Part shown: one piece after another, positions 1 to 7,339 of the stretch
Position numbering within the stretch: position 1 is the first letter of the stretch
How the letters are laid out: every line of letters starts with the position of its first letter
Made by a program: the position numbers and the translations under genes
From: Bradyrhizobium sp. AZCC 2176
GTDB lineage: Bacteria; Pseudomonadota; Alphaproteobacteria; Rhizobiales; Xanthobacteraceae
Reading direction: 5' to 3'
Assembly: GCF_036924645.1 (NCBI RefSeq)
Contig: NZ_JAZHRX010000001.1
Coordinates: forward strand, 6,041,501 to 6,105,500
DNA length: 64,000 nt
Notes under the pieces: model-generated
What the model was told of the DNA's origin: nothing
Databases searched by the model: none
Seen by the model: the letters and a program-made list of their open reading frames with translations, nothing else

Positions 1-51
1 TGAATATCCTCCGCACGGGTCTGAATGCCCCTCACACGTTTTGCGGAAAAC

Positions 52-165
52 ATGCGCAGCTACACGTTAAAGGAGAAAGCGAAGATAACTGCCGGCGCAG
101 TAACGTCACTCGTCATCGTGGCATGGCTTGCCATCATCGCACTGGCGCTGCTGTCGGGAGGATAA
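52..165 (+). CDS. Small single-pass membrane protein (37 aa)
   Basis: A short frame encodes 37 residues: a basic N-terminus (MRSYTLKEKAK) followed by one hydrophobic helix of about 22 residues rich in Val, Ala, Leu and Ile, ending in SGG. That layout is typical of small inner-membrane proteins with the N-terminus in the cytoplasm. The Shine-Dalgarno signal before the ATG is weak (GCGGAAAA). I do not recognise a family and assign no function. It lies upstream of the M20 hydrolase and is separated from it by a direct repeat. Confidence 0.35.
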   Translation: MRSYTLKEKAKITAGAVTSLVIVAWLAIIALALLSGG

Positions 166-190
166 AATAAGCGCGGCTGGCATCATCCCT

Positions 191-236
191 GGAACTTTGT
201 TCTACTCACGCGAACATTCGGAACTTTGTTCTGCTC
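191..236 (+). repeat. Tandem 17-bp direct repeat upstream of the M20 hydrolase
   Basis: GGAACTTTGTTCTACTC at 191-207 recurs as GGAACTTTGTTCTGCTC at 220-236, one mismatch, 29 bp start to start. Each unit holds an imperfect dyad (GGAAC-TTT-GTTCT). The second copy ends 34 bases before the hydrolase ATG, where an operator would sit. GGAAC also resembles the -35 element of EcfG-type sigma factors, but I see no matching CGTT -10 element at the right spacing. Confidence 0.5.
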
Positions 237-270
237 CGGAGAACTACGGACCACCAGAGGTGCGCAAGCC

Positions 271-1503
271 ATGACTGACAATCTCTCACGCGCCGACGGC
301 ACGCGCGTCCTTGCCGATCTACACGCGCTGCGCGCAATCGGCCCGTACAAGACCGGTGTTCACAAGCCGACTTTCTCGGAACCGCATCTGCGCTCGCTGG
401 CGTGGCTGGTACAGCGGCTTCCCGAGGCCCACCTCACCGGCGAGATCGACGGCATCGGCAATGTCCTCGGCACCAGCACGAAATCCGGACCGAAGCTGCT
501 GGCGGGGTCGCATCTCGAAAGCCAGAACCACGCGGGCTGGCTCGACGGGCCGCTCGGCGTCGTCTATGCGCTGGAAGCCGCCCGCGTCATCAATCGCGAT
601 CCGAATATAAGCGGCGCCGTCGAAGTTGCGTCGTGGTGCGATGAGGAAGGACATTTCGGACACTTCCTCGGCAGCCGGTCCTATGTCGGCGGCGTCACCG
701 AAGCCGATATCGACGCGGCACGCGACCGCAACAGCGACAGGAGCATGCGTGACGCGCTGCGCGACGCTGGCCTCGCCGGCCGCGCCCGCGCAGGTTACGA
801 ACGCGGCCGGCACATCGGATATCTGGAAGCCCATATCGAACAGGGCGAGACGCTCGAAAGCAGCGGTCTCGGAATCGGAATCGTCACGTCCATCGTCGGG
901 ATCTGGCAATACCGCATCACCTTCACGGGCGAACAAAACCACGCCGGCACCACGCGGATGGCCATCCGCCGGGACGCAGGCCTCGCCCTCGCCAGGTTCT
1001 GCGTCGAGATCGACAATCGCTTTCCTGCGGCCTGCGGCCCGCGCACGGTGTGGACGACGGGCCGCATCACCCTCGATCCCGGCGCGCCCAGCATCATCCC
1101 GGGAGCTGCGGAAATGCTGTTCCAGATTCGCGACGACGATCCGGCTGTGATTGCGCGGCTGGAGGATCTCCTCCGCAGCATGGCCGCGGAGGTCGATAAG
1201 CAGGGCCGCTGCAGCGTCGCGGTGGAGCGCATTCGCACCGGTGCGCCCGCGGTGATGGATGGCTCGTTCCAGCAGGCCATCGAACAAGCCAGCGCAGCCT
1301 TTGCCGGCGGCAGGTCACTCCGCATGCCGAGCGGCGCCGGTCACGACGCCCAGATTCTCGCAACCGTCATGCCGGCAGGCATGCTGTTCGTGCCCTCGAT
1401 CGGCGGCATCTCGCACCACTGGACCGAGAACACCGCCGACACCGACATCGTCACGGGGGCCGAGGTCTTTGTCGACGCGTGCCGGCGGCTGTTGTCGCGG
1501 TGA
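271..1503 (+). CDS. Zn-dependent M20-family hydrolase (N-carbamoyl amino acid amidohydrolase / allantoate amidohydrolase type)
   Basis: The 410-residue product has the order of the AllC/HyuC branch of peptidase family M20: GSHLESQNHAGWLDGPLGV near residue 80 (metal-binding His and Asp), the catalytic pair in CDEEGHFG, an EAHIEQG motif typical of carbamoylases, the dimerisation lid, and a C-terminal SGAGHDAQ with a late His pair. Known members cleave a C-N bond in carbamoyl-amino acids or ureides in the cytoplasm. A longer in-frame start exists at 226, but the ATG at 271 has AGAGG ten bases upstream and removes an unconserved extension. An MFS permease follows 20 bases downstream, which may supply the substrate. 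The substrate cannot be read from sequence; the usual Asp of the first motif is Glu here. Confidence 0.8.
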   Translation: MTDNLSRADGTRVLADLHALRAIGPYKTGVHKPTFSEPHLRSLAWLVQRLPEAHLTGEIDGIGNVLGTSTKSGPKLLAGSHLESQNHAGWLDGPLGVVYALEAARVINRDPNISGAVEVASWCDEEGHFGHFLGSRSYVGGVTEADIDAARDRNSDRSMRDALRDAGLAGRARAGYERGRHIGYLEAHIEQGETLESSGLGIGIVTSIVGIWQYRITFTGEQNHAGTTRMAIRRDAGLALARFCVEIDNRFPAACGPRTVWTTGRITLDPGAPSIIPGAAEMLFQIRDDDPAVIARLEDLLRSMAAEVDKQGRCSVAVERIRTGAPAVMDGSFQQAIEQASAAFAGGRSLRMPSGAGHDAQILATVMPAGMLFVPSIGGISHHWTENTADTDIVTGAEVFVDACRRLLSR

Positions 1504-1523
1504 GACGGCGCGTAAGGGACGAC

Positions 1524-2738
1524 ATGGCTGCCGGCACCAAGCCGACCTATTCGATCAGGAACATTCCGCCGAGCGTGTGGGTGCTCGGTTTCGTCTCGAT
1601 GCTGATGGACGTCTCGTCGGAGATGATCCACGCCCTGCTGCCGATCTACCTGGTGTCGGTGCTGGGCGCCTCGATGGTGACGGTCGGTGTCATCGAAGGC
1701 ATCGCCGAGGCGACCGCCTCCATTACGAAAATATTCTCCGGCGCGCTCTCCGACTGGCTCGGCAAGCGCAAATGGCTCGCGGCCGCGGGCTATGGTCTCG
1801 CGGCGTTCACCAAGCCGGTCTTTCCGCTGGCGCCAACCATCGCCTGGCTGGTGGCGGCGCGCTTCGTCGACCGGATCGGCAAGGGCATTCGCGGCGCCCC
1901 TCGCGACGCGCTGGTGGCAGACCTCTCGCCGGCCGAGCTGCGCGGCGCGAGCTTTGGGCTGCGTCAGTCGCTCGACACGATCGGCGCCTTCACAGGGCCT
2001 CTGCTGGCCATTGCCCTGATGTGGTGGACATCAGACAACTTCAAGGCGGTGTTCTGGGTTGCCGTGATTCCCGCCTTTCTGGCGCTGGCGCTGATCGTTT
2101 TCGCCGTGCGTGAGCCGGACCGGCCGGCAGAGCTGCGCGCCGTGCGCAATCCGATCAGCCTGGCCGAGATCAAGAACCTCGGGGCGGCCTATTGGTGGGT
2201 GGTGGCGGTGGCGAGCGTGTTCACGCTGGCGCGCTTCAGCGAGGCGTTCCTCGTTCTGCGCGCCCAGAATGTCGGGCTGCCAATCACGCTCGTGCCCGTT
2301 GTGCTGGTGGCGATGAATGTCGTCTATGCCGTCGCGGCCTATCCCGCCGGCGTCATCTCGGATCGCATCAGCCGCACGGCCGTGCTGGCGGCCGGCATGG
2401 TGTTGCTGATTGCCGCTGACATCGCGTTGGCCCTGCTGCCGTCGATCGGCGGCGTTGCGCTGGGCGTCGTTCTCTGGGGCCTGCACATGGGGCTGACGCA
2501 AGGGTTACTGGCCGCGCTCGTGGCGGATACCGCGCCGGCCGAATTGCGCGGCACGGCCTACGGGTTCTTCAACCTGCTCGGCGGTCTGGCGATGCTCGCA
2601 GCCAGCATCATTGCAGGCAGCCTCTGGGATCTCGCGGGGCCGCAGGGGGCGTTCCTGGCCGGCGCCGGCTTCGCGCTGGTTGCGCTGGCGGGGTTGCTGA
2701 TGGTGCACGGCAGGGTGGGCGGCAAGGCCGCCGCATAG
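1524..2738 (+). CDS. MFS permease
   Basis: The 404-residue protein has about 12 hydrophobic segments and a major facilitator signature loop after the second helix (SDWLGKRKW). The motif DRIGKGIRGAPRDALVAD after the fourth helix is characteristic of an MFS subgroup often annotated only as 'MFS transporter'. The chosen ATG follows TAAGGGA by five bases; an upstream in-frame start at 1479 would overlap the hydrolase gene. Only 20 bases separate it from the M20 hydrolase, so the two are probably co-transcribed, and import of the hydrolase substrate or export of its product is a reasonable guess. Confidence 0.8.
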   Translation: MAAGTKPTYSIRNIPPSVWVLGFVSMLMDVSSEMIHALLPIYLVSVLGASMVTVGVIEGIAEATASITKIFSGALSDWLGKRKWLAAAGYGLAAFTKPVFPLAPTIAWLVAARFVDRIGKGIRGAPRDALVADLSPAELRGASFGLRQSLDTIGAFTGPLLAIALMWWTSDNFKAVFWVAVIPAFLALALIVFAVREPDRPAELRAVRNPISLAEIKNLGAAYWWVVAVASVFTLARFSEAFLVLRAQNVGLPITLVPVVLVAMNVVYAVAAYPAGVISDRISRTAVLAAGMVLLIAADIALALLPSIGGVALGVVLWGLHMGLTQGLLAALVADTAPAELRGTAYGFFNLLGGLAMLAASIIAGSLWDLAGPQGAFLAGAGFALVALAGLLMVHGRVGGKAAA

Positions 2739-2866
2739 CCCCGGAAGGCCCGGATTTTCAAATTGCTCTTTCAAATTGCTCTTGGCGACAACGAGTCGCG
2801 TTCGGCTTTCTTGCAAACAACTGAATTTGCGGCCATTTGAGCGCCTGACGAGGTAATGTTTCCGAC

Positions 2867-3904
2867 ATGCTGCTGCTTCAGGCCCTCCCCACATCGATCG
2901 GCGTTGCCGCCATTGCGCCGGCGTTGTTGGTGCTTTGGCTCGTCATTGCCGCCGACGAGCGCCCTGGCCCACCCACGCGGGTATGGCTCGCTTTCGTCCT
3001 CGGAGCCGCCAGCATCTCTTTGCTGGGAATTGCGCGCGCCCCGTTTGCCGCGATCCTCGCGGTGCCGGGAAACCCCTGGATGACGCAGGGCCTGCGTTCG
3101 ATCTTCGGCGTCGCTGCGCCCGAAGAGATCGTGAAGGTCCTCGTGATCATTGCGGTATCGCTGCGGCGCCGCACGTTTGCCGATCCGATGGATACCGTGG
3201 TCTACGGCGCGGCCGCCGGCCTCGGCTTCGCGGCCTACGAAAACCTCGCTTATCTCGTGCAGCACGCCGACATGTGGCGATCGCTGGCCGCCTTGCGCAG
3301 CGTGCTGACGGTGCCGTTTCATGGCGCGCTCGGCATTATCGCCGGCGCCTATATCGCGATCGCGCGCGCAGGAACGGCGCTGGGCGCGCACCGCCATCAT
3401 CGCGACTGGGCCAGGATTTCGAGTTGGTGTCTGGCGCTGTTCGCTCCCGTCGCGCTGCATGCGGCCTTCGATTTTCCGCTGCTGACGTTGCAGAAGCATC
3501 CCGATCTCGGTCACACCACGCGAATGCTGCTCGGGGCGGCCAGCCTGCTGATCGGATTCAGTTCGATCGGATTTGCCATCCGGTTGGTGCGGCGCGTCGG
3601 CCGCCACCATGCGCCGCGCACCGAGATCGCGCGTGAGCGGCTGAGCCAGTTGCGGCGAATGTGGGCGCTGCTGCTCGTGGGCAGCGGGGCCGGCTTCGCT
3701 GGGGCTGCTTTCGTGCTGACCTCGCTCCATCACTGGTTCGTCAATCCCGACCGCAACGCGTCGCTACTTCTCGTTCCGCTCGGCCTGACCTCCATTCTGA
3801 TCGGCTTGGGATTGTTGCTGGCGACGTCGGCGGTCTATGTGTTCGGGCGCAACCGCATCAGGACGTCCTCGGAGGGATTTTCGTCCGCGCCCGAGCCAGG
3901 CTGA
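2867..3904 (+). CDS. PrsW-family intramembrane metalloprotease
   Basis: The 345-residue polytopic protein carries the four PrsW (peptidase M82) motifs: APEEIVK near residue 84, YENLAYLVQH near 123, FHGALGIIAGAY near 148 and HAAFDFPLL near 196. These supply the Glu and His residues thought to bind the metal within the membrane. Family members act as site-1 proteases on anti-sigma factors (PrsW on RsiW in Bacillus) or remain uncharacterised. The ATG at 2867 is preceded by GACGAGG at 2847-2853. No anti-sigma/sigma pair is adjacent, so the substrate is unknown. Extra helices follow the protease core, as in many alphaproteobacterial members. Confidence 0.8.
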   Translation: MLLLQALPTSIGVAAIAPALLVLWLVIAADERPGPPTRVWLAFVLGAASISLLGIARAPFAAILAVPGNPWMTQGLRSIFGVAAPEEIVKVLVIIAVSLRRRTFADPMDTVVYGAAAGLGFAAYENLAYLVQHADMWRSLAALRSVLTVPFHGALGIIAGAYIAIARAGTALGAHRHHRDWARISSWCLALFAPVALHAAFDFPLLTLQKHPDLGHTTRMLLGAASLLIGFSSIGFAIRLVRRVGRHHAPRTEIARERLSQLRRMWALLLVGSGAGFAGAAFVLTSLHHWFVNPDRNASLLLVPLGLTSILIGLGLLLATSAVYVFGRNRIRTSSEGFSSAPEPG

Positions 3905-4021
3905 ACGTCATCCTTTCGTCGTTGATCTCGCTCAAAAAGGCCGGCGAACAAATTTTACCCGCAGGCGGCACACGGGCTATATTGGATACTCGATCGGCGC
4001 GGCAGGCATCGGGAGTTTCCA

Positions 4022-4606
4022 ATGACCCTTCCCCACGATATTCCGCCAGATATCGGCAAACTGCAGTCGGAAATGAACGCCGCGGTGAAGGCGCATTGGA
4101 AGGCCTTCCTGTTCGAGGGCATCGTGCTCGCTTTGCTCGGCCTCGCTGCGATGATCGTGCCGCCGCTGGCGAGCCTTGCCGTCACGATCTTCCTCGGCTG
4201 GATGTTTCTGATCAGCGGCATTGCCGGGCTGTTTGCCACCTACTGGGCGCGGCAGATGCCGGGCTTCTGGTGGTCGCTGTTTTCCGCGGCGCTGGCCGTC
4301 CTCGCCGGCGGAATCCTGCTGGCGAGGCCGGTGCAAGGCATCCTCACGCTCACCATCGTGGTCGGCGCCTATTTTCTGGCCGAAGGCGTCGTCACCATCA
4401 TGTACGCACTGGAGCACCGCCGCGAATTGTCGGGGCGTTGGTCCTGGCTCATGTTGTCCGGGGTGATGGACCTGCTGATCGCGCTCATCATCGTGGCCGG
4501 GCTGCCGGGGTCCGCGGAATGGGCGATCGGGCTCCTCGTCGGGATCAATCTCGTGCTCGGCGGCGCGTCGCTGGTTGGCATGGCGCTCGCCGCGCGCAAA
4601 TCCTGA
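4022..4606 (+). CDS. HdeD-family (DUF308) membrane protein
   Basis: The 194-residue protein has a soluble N-terminal stretch of about 35 residues and then six hydrophobic helices in three pairs, the DUF308 repeat pattern of HdeD. Motifs such as FLGWMFLISGIAGL and LTIVVGAYFLAEGVV match that family. E. coli HdeD is linked to acid resistance at high cell density; in rhizobia the role is untested. GGGAG lies nine bases before the ATG. No terminator is visible between this gene and the aromatic leader promoter that follows. Confidence 0.8.
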   Translation: MTLPHDIPPDIGKLQSEMNAAVKAHWKAFLFEGIVLALLGLAAMIVPPLASLAVTIFLGWMFLISGIAGLFATYWARQMPGFWWSLFSAALAVLAGGILLARPVQGILTLTIVVGAYFLAEGVVTIMYALEHRRELSGRWSWLMLSGVMDLLIALIIVAGLPGSAEWAIGLLVGINLVLGGASLVGMALAARKS

Positions 4607-4623
4607 ACATCGCCGATTATGGG

Positions 4624-4652
4624 ATGACAAGCCCTGCCGGGTGCGCTATAGA
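4624..4652 (+). promoter_or_regulatory. Predicted sigma70-type promoter of the aromatic leader/DAHP synthase
   Basis: ATGACA at 4624-4629 (five of six matches to TTGACA), a 17-base spacer, and TATAGA at 4647-4652 (five of six to TATAAT). Seven bases separate the -10 element from the A of the leader ATG at 4660, so transcription should begin at or within a base of that A and give a leaderless mRNA. The same geometry is found at the Arg leader. Confidence 0.75.
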
Positions 4653-4659
4653 GCCCGCC

Positions 4660-4740
4660 ATGATCAAGATCGCTGCCAGCAACTTTTGGTATTTTAGCTA
4701 CGACAGCTCGCTGGCGGTGGGAGGATCGCGCTCAATCTGA
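4660..4740 (+). CDS. Aromatic leader peptide (26 aa, Phe/Trp/Tyr codons) of the DAHP synthase attenuator
   Basis: The frame reads MIKIAASN, then the consecutive codons TTT TGG TAT TTT AGC TAC (Phe-Trp-Tyr-Phe-Ser-Tyr, 4684-4701), then DSSLAVGGSRSI and TGA. Five of six residues are aromatic and cover all three end products of the shikimate pathway. No Shine-Dalgarno sequence is possible because the predicted transcript starts at the ATG, as known for Sinorhizobium trpL. The peptide itself probably has no needed function; its translation senses charged tRNA-Phe, tRNA-Trp and tRNA-Tyr. A terminator and the DAHP synthase gene follow. Confidence 0.85.
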   Translation: MIKIAASNFWYFSYDSSLAVGGSRSI

Positions 4741-4790
4741 CGAATTGAAGCCAAGAAGTCCGAACAGCCGCCAGACCTGGCGGCTTTTTT
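4670..4790 (+). promoter_or_regulatory. Transcription attenuator upstream of DAHP synthase
   Basis: Three mutually exclusive pairings can be drawn. Segment 1 (4670-4680, containing GCTGCCAGC) pairs with segment 2 (4710-4720, containing GCTGGCGGT), 11 pairs counting G-U. Segment 2 (4711-4718, CTGGCGGT) pairs with segment 3 (4767-4774, GCCGCCAG), eight pairs. Segment 3 pairs with segment 4 (4778-4784, TGGCGGC) to form the terminator. The aromatic codons lie between segments 1 and 2. A ribosome stalled there would cover segment 1 and free segment 2 to form the antiterminator; a ribosome reaching the TGA would cover segment 2 and allow termination. Confidence 0.8.
4767..4790 (+). terminator. Rho-independent terminator of the aromatic attenuator
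   Basis: A perfect 7-bp stem GCCGCCA/TGGCGGC with loop GACC is followed at once by six T residues (4785-4790). It stands between the leader peptide stop and the DAHP synthase start, the position expected of an attenuator hairpin. Confidence 0.85.
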
Positions 4791-4829
4791 ATTGGCCGGC
4801 AGGTTTCCTGGCAAACAGGAGCCACAGCC

Positions 4830-5918
4830 GTGTTGAGCACCACCGACGACCTTCGAATTAGCGAACTGAAAGAGCTGAGTACGCCCCACGAGGTGATGCG
4901 CGAGATACCGCGCACCTTGACCGCGACGCGCGTGGTGATGGCGGCGCGCAACGCCATCCACGCCATCCTGAACGGGACCGACGACCGCTTGCTGGTCGTC
5001 GTCGGGCCCTGCTCGGTGCACGATCCCGTGGCAGCCGTCGAGTACGCCGAGCGGCTCACCGCCTTGCGCGAAAAGCTGGCCGACCGCCTCGAGATCGTGA
5101 TGCGCGTCTATTTCGAGAAGCCGCGCACCACGGTCGGATGGAAAGGGCTGATCAACGATCCCAATCTCGACGGCTCTTTCGACATCAACAGGGGGCTCCG
5201 GCTTGCCCGCAACGTGCTGTCCGCCGTGAACAATCTCGGCTTGCCCGCCGGGACCGAATTCCTCGACATGACGACGCCGCAATACATTGCCGACCTGATG
5301 GCGTGGGCGGCGATCGGCGCGCGCACGACGGAGAGCCAGATTCATCGCGAGCTGGCTTCCGGGCTGTCGTGTCCGGTCGGCTTCAAGAACGGCACCGACG
5401 GCAATGTCCGCATCGCAGCCGATGCCGTGAAGTCGGCCTCGCATTCCCACCATTTCATGGCGGTGACCAAGGGCGGACGCTCGGCGATCGCGGCAACCAC
5501 CGGCAACGAGGACTGCCATGTCATCCTGCGCGGCGGCCACCAGCCGAACTACGACCGGGAAAGCGTCGATGCCGCGTGCCTCGAACTCGCGCGCGCCGGC
5601 GTGGCGCCGCGGATCATGATCGATACCAGCCACGCCAATAGCAACAAGAAGCCGGAGAACCAGCCGCTGGTCGTGGCCGACATCGCGCAGCAGATCTCAA
5701 GCGGCGAGCAACGCATCACCGGCGTCATGATCGAGAGCAATCTCGTCGCCGGCCGCCAGGACGTGGCGCCGGGCAAGAAGCTCGCCTACGGGCAGAGCAT
5801 CACCGACGGCTGCATCGACTGGGAGACGACGGTATCCGTCCTAAACGTGCTGGCCGATGCGGTGGCGCTGCGAAGGAATGCGCCATCGCGCAATTTCCGC
5901 GGGGAGCGTTCGGCCTAG
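4830..5918 (+). CDS. aroG: 3-deoxy-7-phosphoheptulonate (DAHP) synthase, class I
   Basis: This 362-residue enzyme joins phosphoenolpyruvate and erythrose 4-phosphate, the first step of aromatic amino-acid synthesis. Class I AroF/G/H motifs are all visible: GPCSVHDP near residue 59, KPRTTVGWKGLINDP near 97, GTEFLDMTTPQYIADL near 143, GARTTESQIHRELASGLS near 164, and GFKNGTDGN. Length matches the family (about 350). The start is GTG, with AGGAG eight bases upstream. The AroF, G and H isoforms differ in feedback inhibition by Tyr, Phe or Trp, and I cannot say which, if any, inhibits this one; the symbol is generic. Expression is likely set by the aromatic attenuator just upstream. Confidence 0.93.
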   Translation: MLSTTDDLRISELKELSTPHEVMREIPRTLTATRVVMAARNAIHAILNGTDDRLLVVVGPCSVHDPVAAVEYAERLTALREKLADRLEIVMRVYFEKPRTTVGWKGLINDPNLDGSFDINRGLRLARNVLSAVNNLGLPAGTEFLDMTTPQYIADLMAWAAIGARTTESQIHRELASGLSCPVGFKNGTDGNVRIAADAVKSASHSHHFMAVTKGGRSAIAATTGNEDCHVILRGGHQPNYDRESVDAACLELARAGVAPRIMIDTSHANSNKKPENQPLVVADIAQQISSGEQRITGVMIESNLVAGRQDVAPGKKLAYGQSITDGCIDWETTVSVLNVLADAVALRRNAPSRNFRGERSA

Positions 5919-6175
5919 CCAACCGGGCCGAAGGATGGCGAAGCAGGGCACGCAATCGGAGCGCGGCCTGCTCCCGTTTGACTTGACGCTGCAACCTCGA
6001 TCCGGAGCGTAGCCGGCATAAACCCAGGTTACTTCTCCCGCCATTGGATGATTGCCCTGGCAAGCGCACACGCCGTACACGTGGCAAAACCGACCAGCCT
6101 GTGGCGTACTTCACACCAGGAAACAGCGCGTCAGAATATTGTCTCAACGGGGCTGCTGTCTCGAACGATGCTCTC

Positions 6176-6436
6176 ATGAAACGATTTCCGAACAACCTGA
6201 GTGCAGACGACCTGCGTACCTACCGTCGGTGGACCGGCGGCTTATACCTATCCTATCTGGCCGCCATTATCGTCGCGGTTGCCCTCACTTTCGCGAACAG
6301 GCCCGCGAGCGAACTCAGGGCGTCGAACGAAATCCAGGTGGCGCGCTTGAAAGGCTCATCAGCATCTGTCGACGTTCCGGCAGCAGCCAAGCCTGTCGCC
6401 AAGCCGCAAGCCGCCGCGGGCCGACTACTCAAATAA
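6176..6436 (+). CDS. Small single-pass membrane protein (86 aa)
   Basis: The product starts MKRFPNNLSADDLRTYRRWTGG, has one hydrophobic helix (LYLSYLAAIIVAVALTFA, residues 23-40) and an Ala/Pro/Lys-rich tail ending AAAGRLLK. It looks like an inner-membrane protein with a periplasmic tail. The frame stays open back to 6044, but that extension has poor codon use and I start at the ATG at 6176. It lies 23 bases before a secreted protein and the pair may be co-transcribed. Base composition is lower in GC than the neighbours. No family recognised. Confidence 0.5.
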   Translation: MKRFPNNLSADDLRTYRRWTGGLYLSYLAAIIVAVALTFANRPASELRASNEIQVARLKGSSASVDVPAAAKPVAKPQAAAGRLLK

Positions 6437-6459
6437 CATTCATTTTTTTGGAAATAGCG

Positions 6460-6792
6460 ATGATTAAACCGATCATTCGATTGCTCTTGATTGCAGCCCT
6501 GCTCGCTCCAGGTTCGGCATTTGCCGACACCGAGCAAACCCGCGTTCAATTTTGTTGGGCGATGGGAAAATTCGACCATACCATCTACTTCGCCGAAGTT
6601 GAGAACCGCGAAGACCGGCAGGCAAGCTTCGATGATTTGCTCGAGATTTCAGGCATCGATCACCACGCAGTGAAATGCAGCACTTCCGATTCTGCAACGC
6701 ATCGCTTGGCGCGCGCGAAATTATTGAAAGATTGGCGCGAGTCCGAGTTCGAAATCGTGAACACCACGTTCTTGTCGGATCTCGATTACTAG
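6460..6792 (+). CDS. Secreted/periplasmic protein of unknown function (110 aa)
   Basis: An N-terminal signal peptide (MIKPIIRLLLIAALLAPGSAFA, cleavage probably after AFA) precedes a mature domain of about 88 residues. The mature part has two Cys (in VQFCWAMG and AVKCSTS), which could form one disulfide after export. It is acidic and rich in Asp and Glu. The ATG at 6460 is weakly supported by GGAAATAG. I do not recognise the family. GC content is lower than in flanking genes, which hints at later acquisition. Confidence 0.55.
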   Translation: MIKPIIRLLLIAALLAPGSAFADTEQTRVQFCWAMGKFDHTIYFAEVENREDRQASFDDLLEISGIDHHAVKCSTSDSATHRLARAKLLKDWRESEFEIVNTTFLSDLDY

Positions 6793-6860
6793 GGACTCAA
6801 TAAGCCCGCAGCCACTGCATGCCGCAAGATAGCGGCGACCCGCCACGCGCAAGGCGAGCC

Positions 6861-7217
6861 TTAGAACAATGGCGCCCGCGTTTCTGCAATCCCTATGGTC
6901 TTGCTTGCATGCATGCTCGGCATGGCCAATGGCCCCATGCGGGCAACCACCTCGTTCGGCACCCCGTAGACCTTTATCACGTGGTCGATTTTGTTGAGAC
7001 CGCAGGCCTCGCGCTGCACGACGAAGAGCCAAAGCGCATACCCCGCCTGTTCGACGAGACCATCGCGGATTTTTCGATCTGAATCGGCCGTCCGCGGGCA
7101 TGCGGCAAGTGCCGTCAGGGCAACCTCAAGCCGGTGTCCAAGCCGTGCGAGCGCTGATGCCCTCTCCTCGGCGATCTCGTATTCGAGAGCCGCGTATCCG
7201 GAACGAAGCAGTTGCAT
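6861..7217 (-). CDS. DUF6665-like protein (118 aa)
   Basis: The protein reads MQLLRSGYAALEYEIAEERASALARLGHRLEVALTAL and later contains LVEQAGYALWLFVVQREACGLN and YGVPNEVVARMG. As far as I can judge from memory, this pattern matches the small alphaproteobacterial family DUF6665, predicted helical and cytoplasmic, function unknown. A longer frame begins at 7244, but the ATG at 7217 has CGGAG six to seven bases upstream. It lies downstream of the LanC-like gene on the same strand with a 122-base gap. Confidence 0.55.
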   Translation of the reverse strand: MQLLRSGYAALEYEIAEERASALARLGHRLEVALTALAACPRTADSDRKIRDGLVEQAGYALWLFVVQREACGLNKIDHVIKVYGVPNEVVARMGPLAMPSMHASKTIGIAETRAPLF

Positions 7218-7339
7218 GGCACACTCCGAAAAATGGCCTGCCAATTATCTTATTGTTCGGCAAGGAGCTGTTCAAGACAAAATGCTTTTGCACTCTCGGC
7301 GCGTGTATTTGCCAGCTCTGACGTGTCACCGCGTTGGGG

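Noticed and set aside
191-241. EcfG-type stress promoter (GGAAC at -35)
   Set aside because: Neither GGAAC copy has CGTT or GTT at a 16-17 base spacing.
5800-6195. Two overlapping minus-strand frames between DAHP synthase and 6176 (with segments such as EVTWVYAGYAP)
   Set aside because: Some protein-like stretches exist, but they overlap the DAHP synthase end, lack ribosome-binding sites, and change frame; I see at most a decayed gene and cannot support one.
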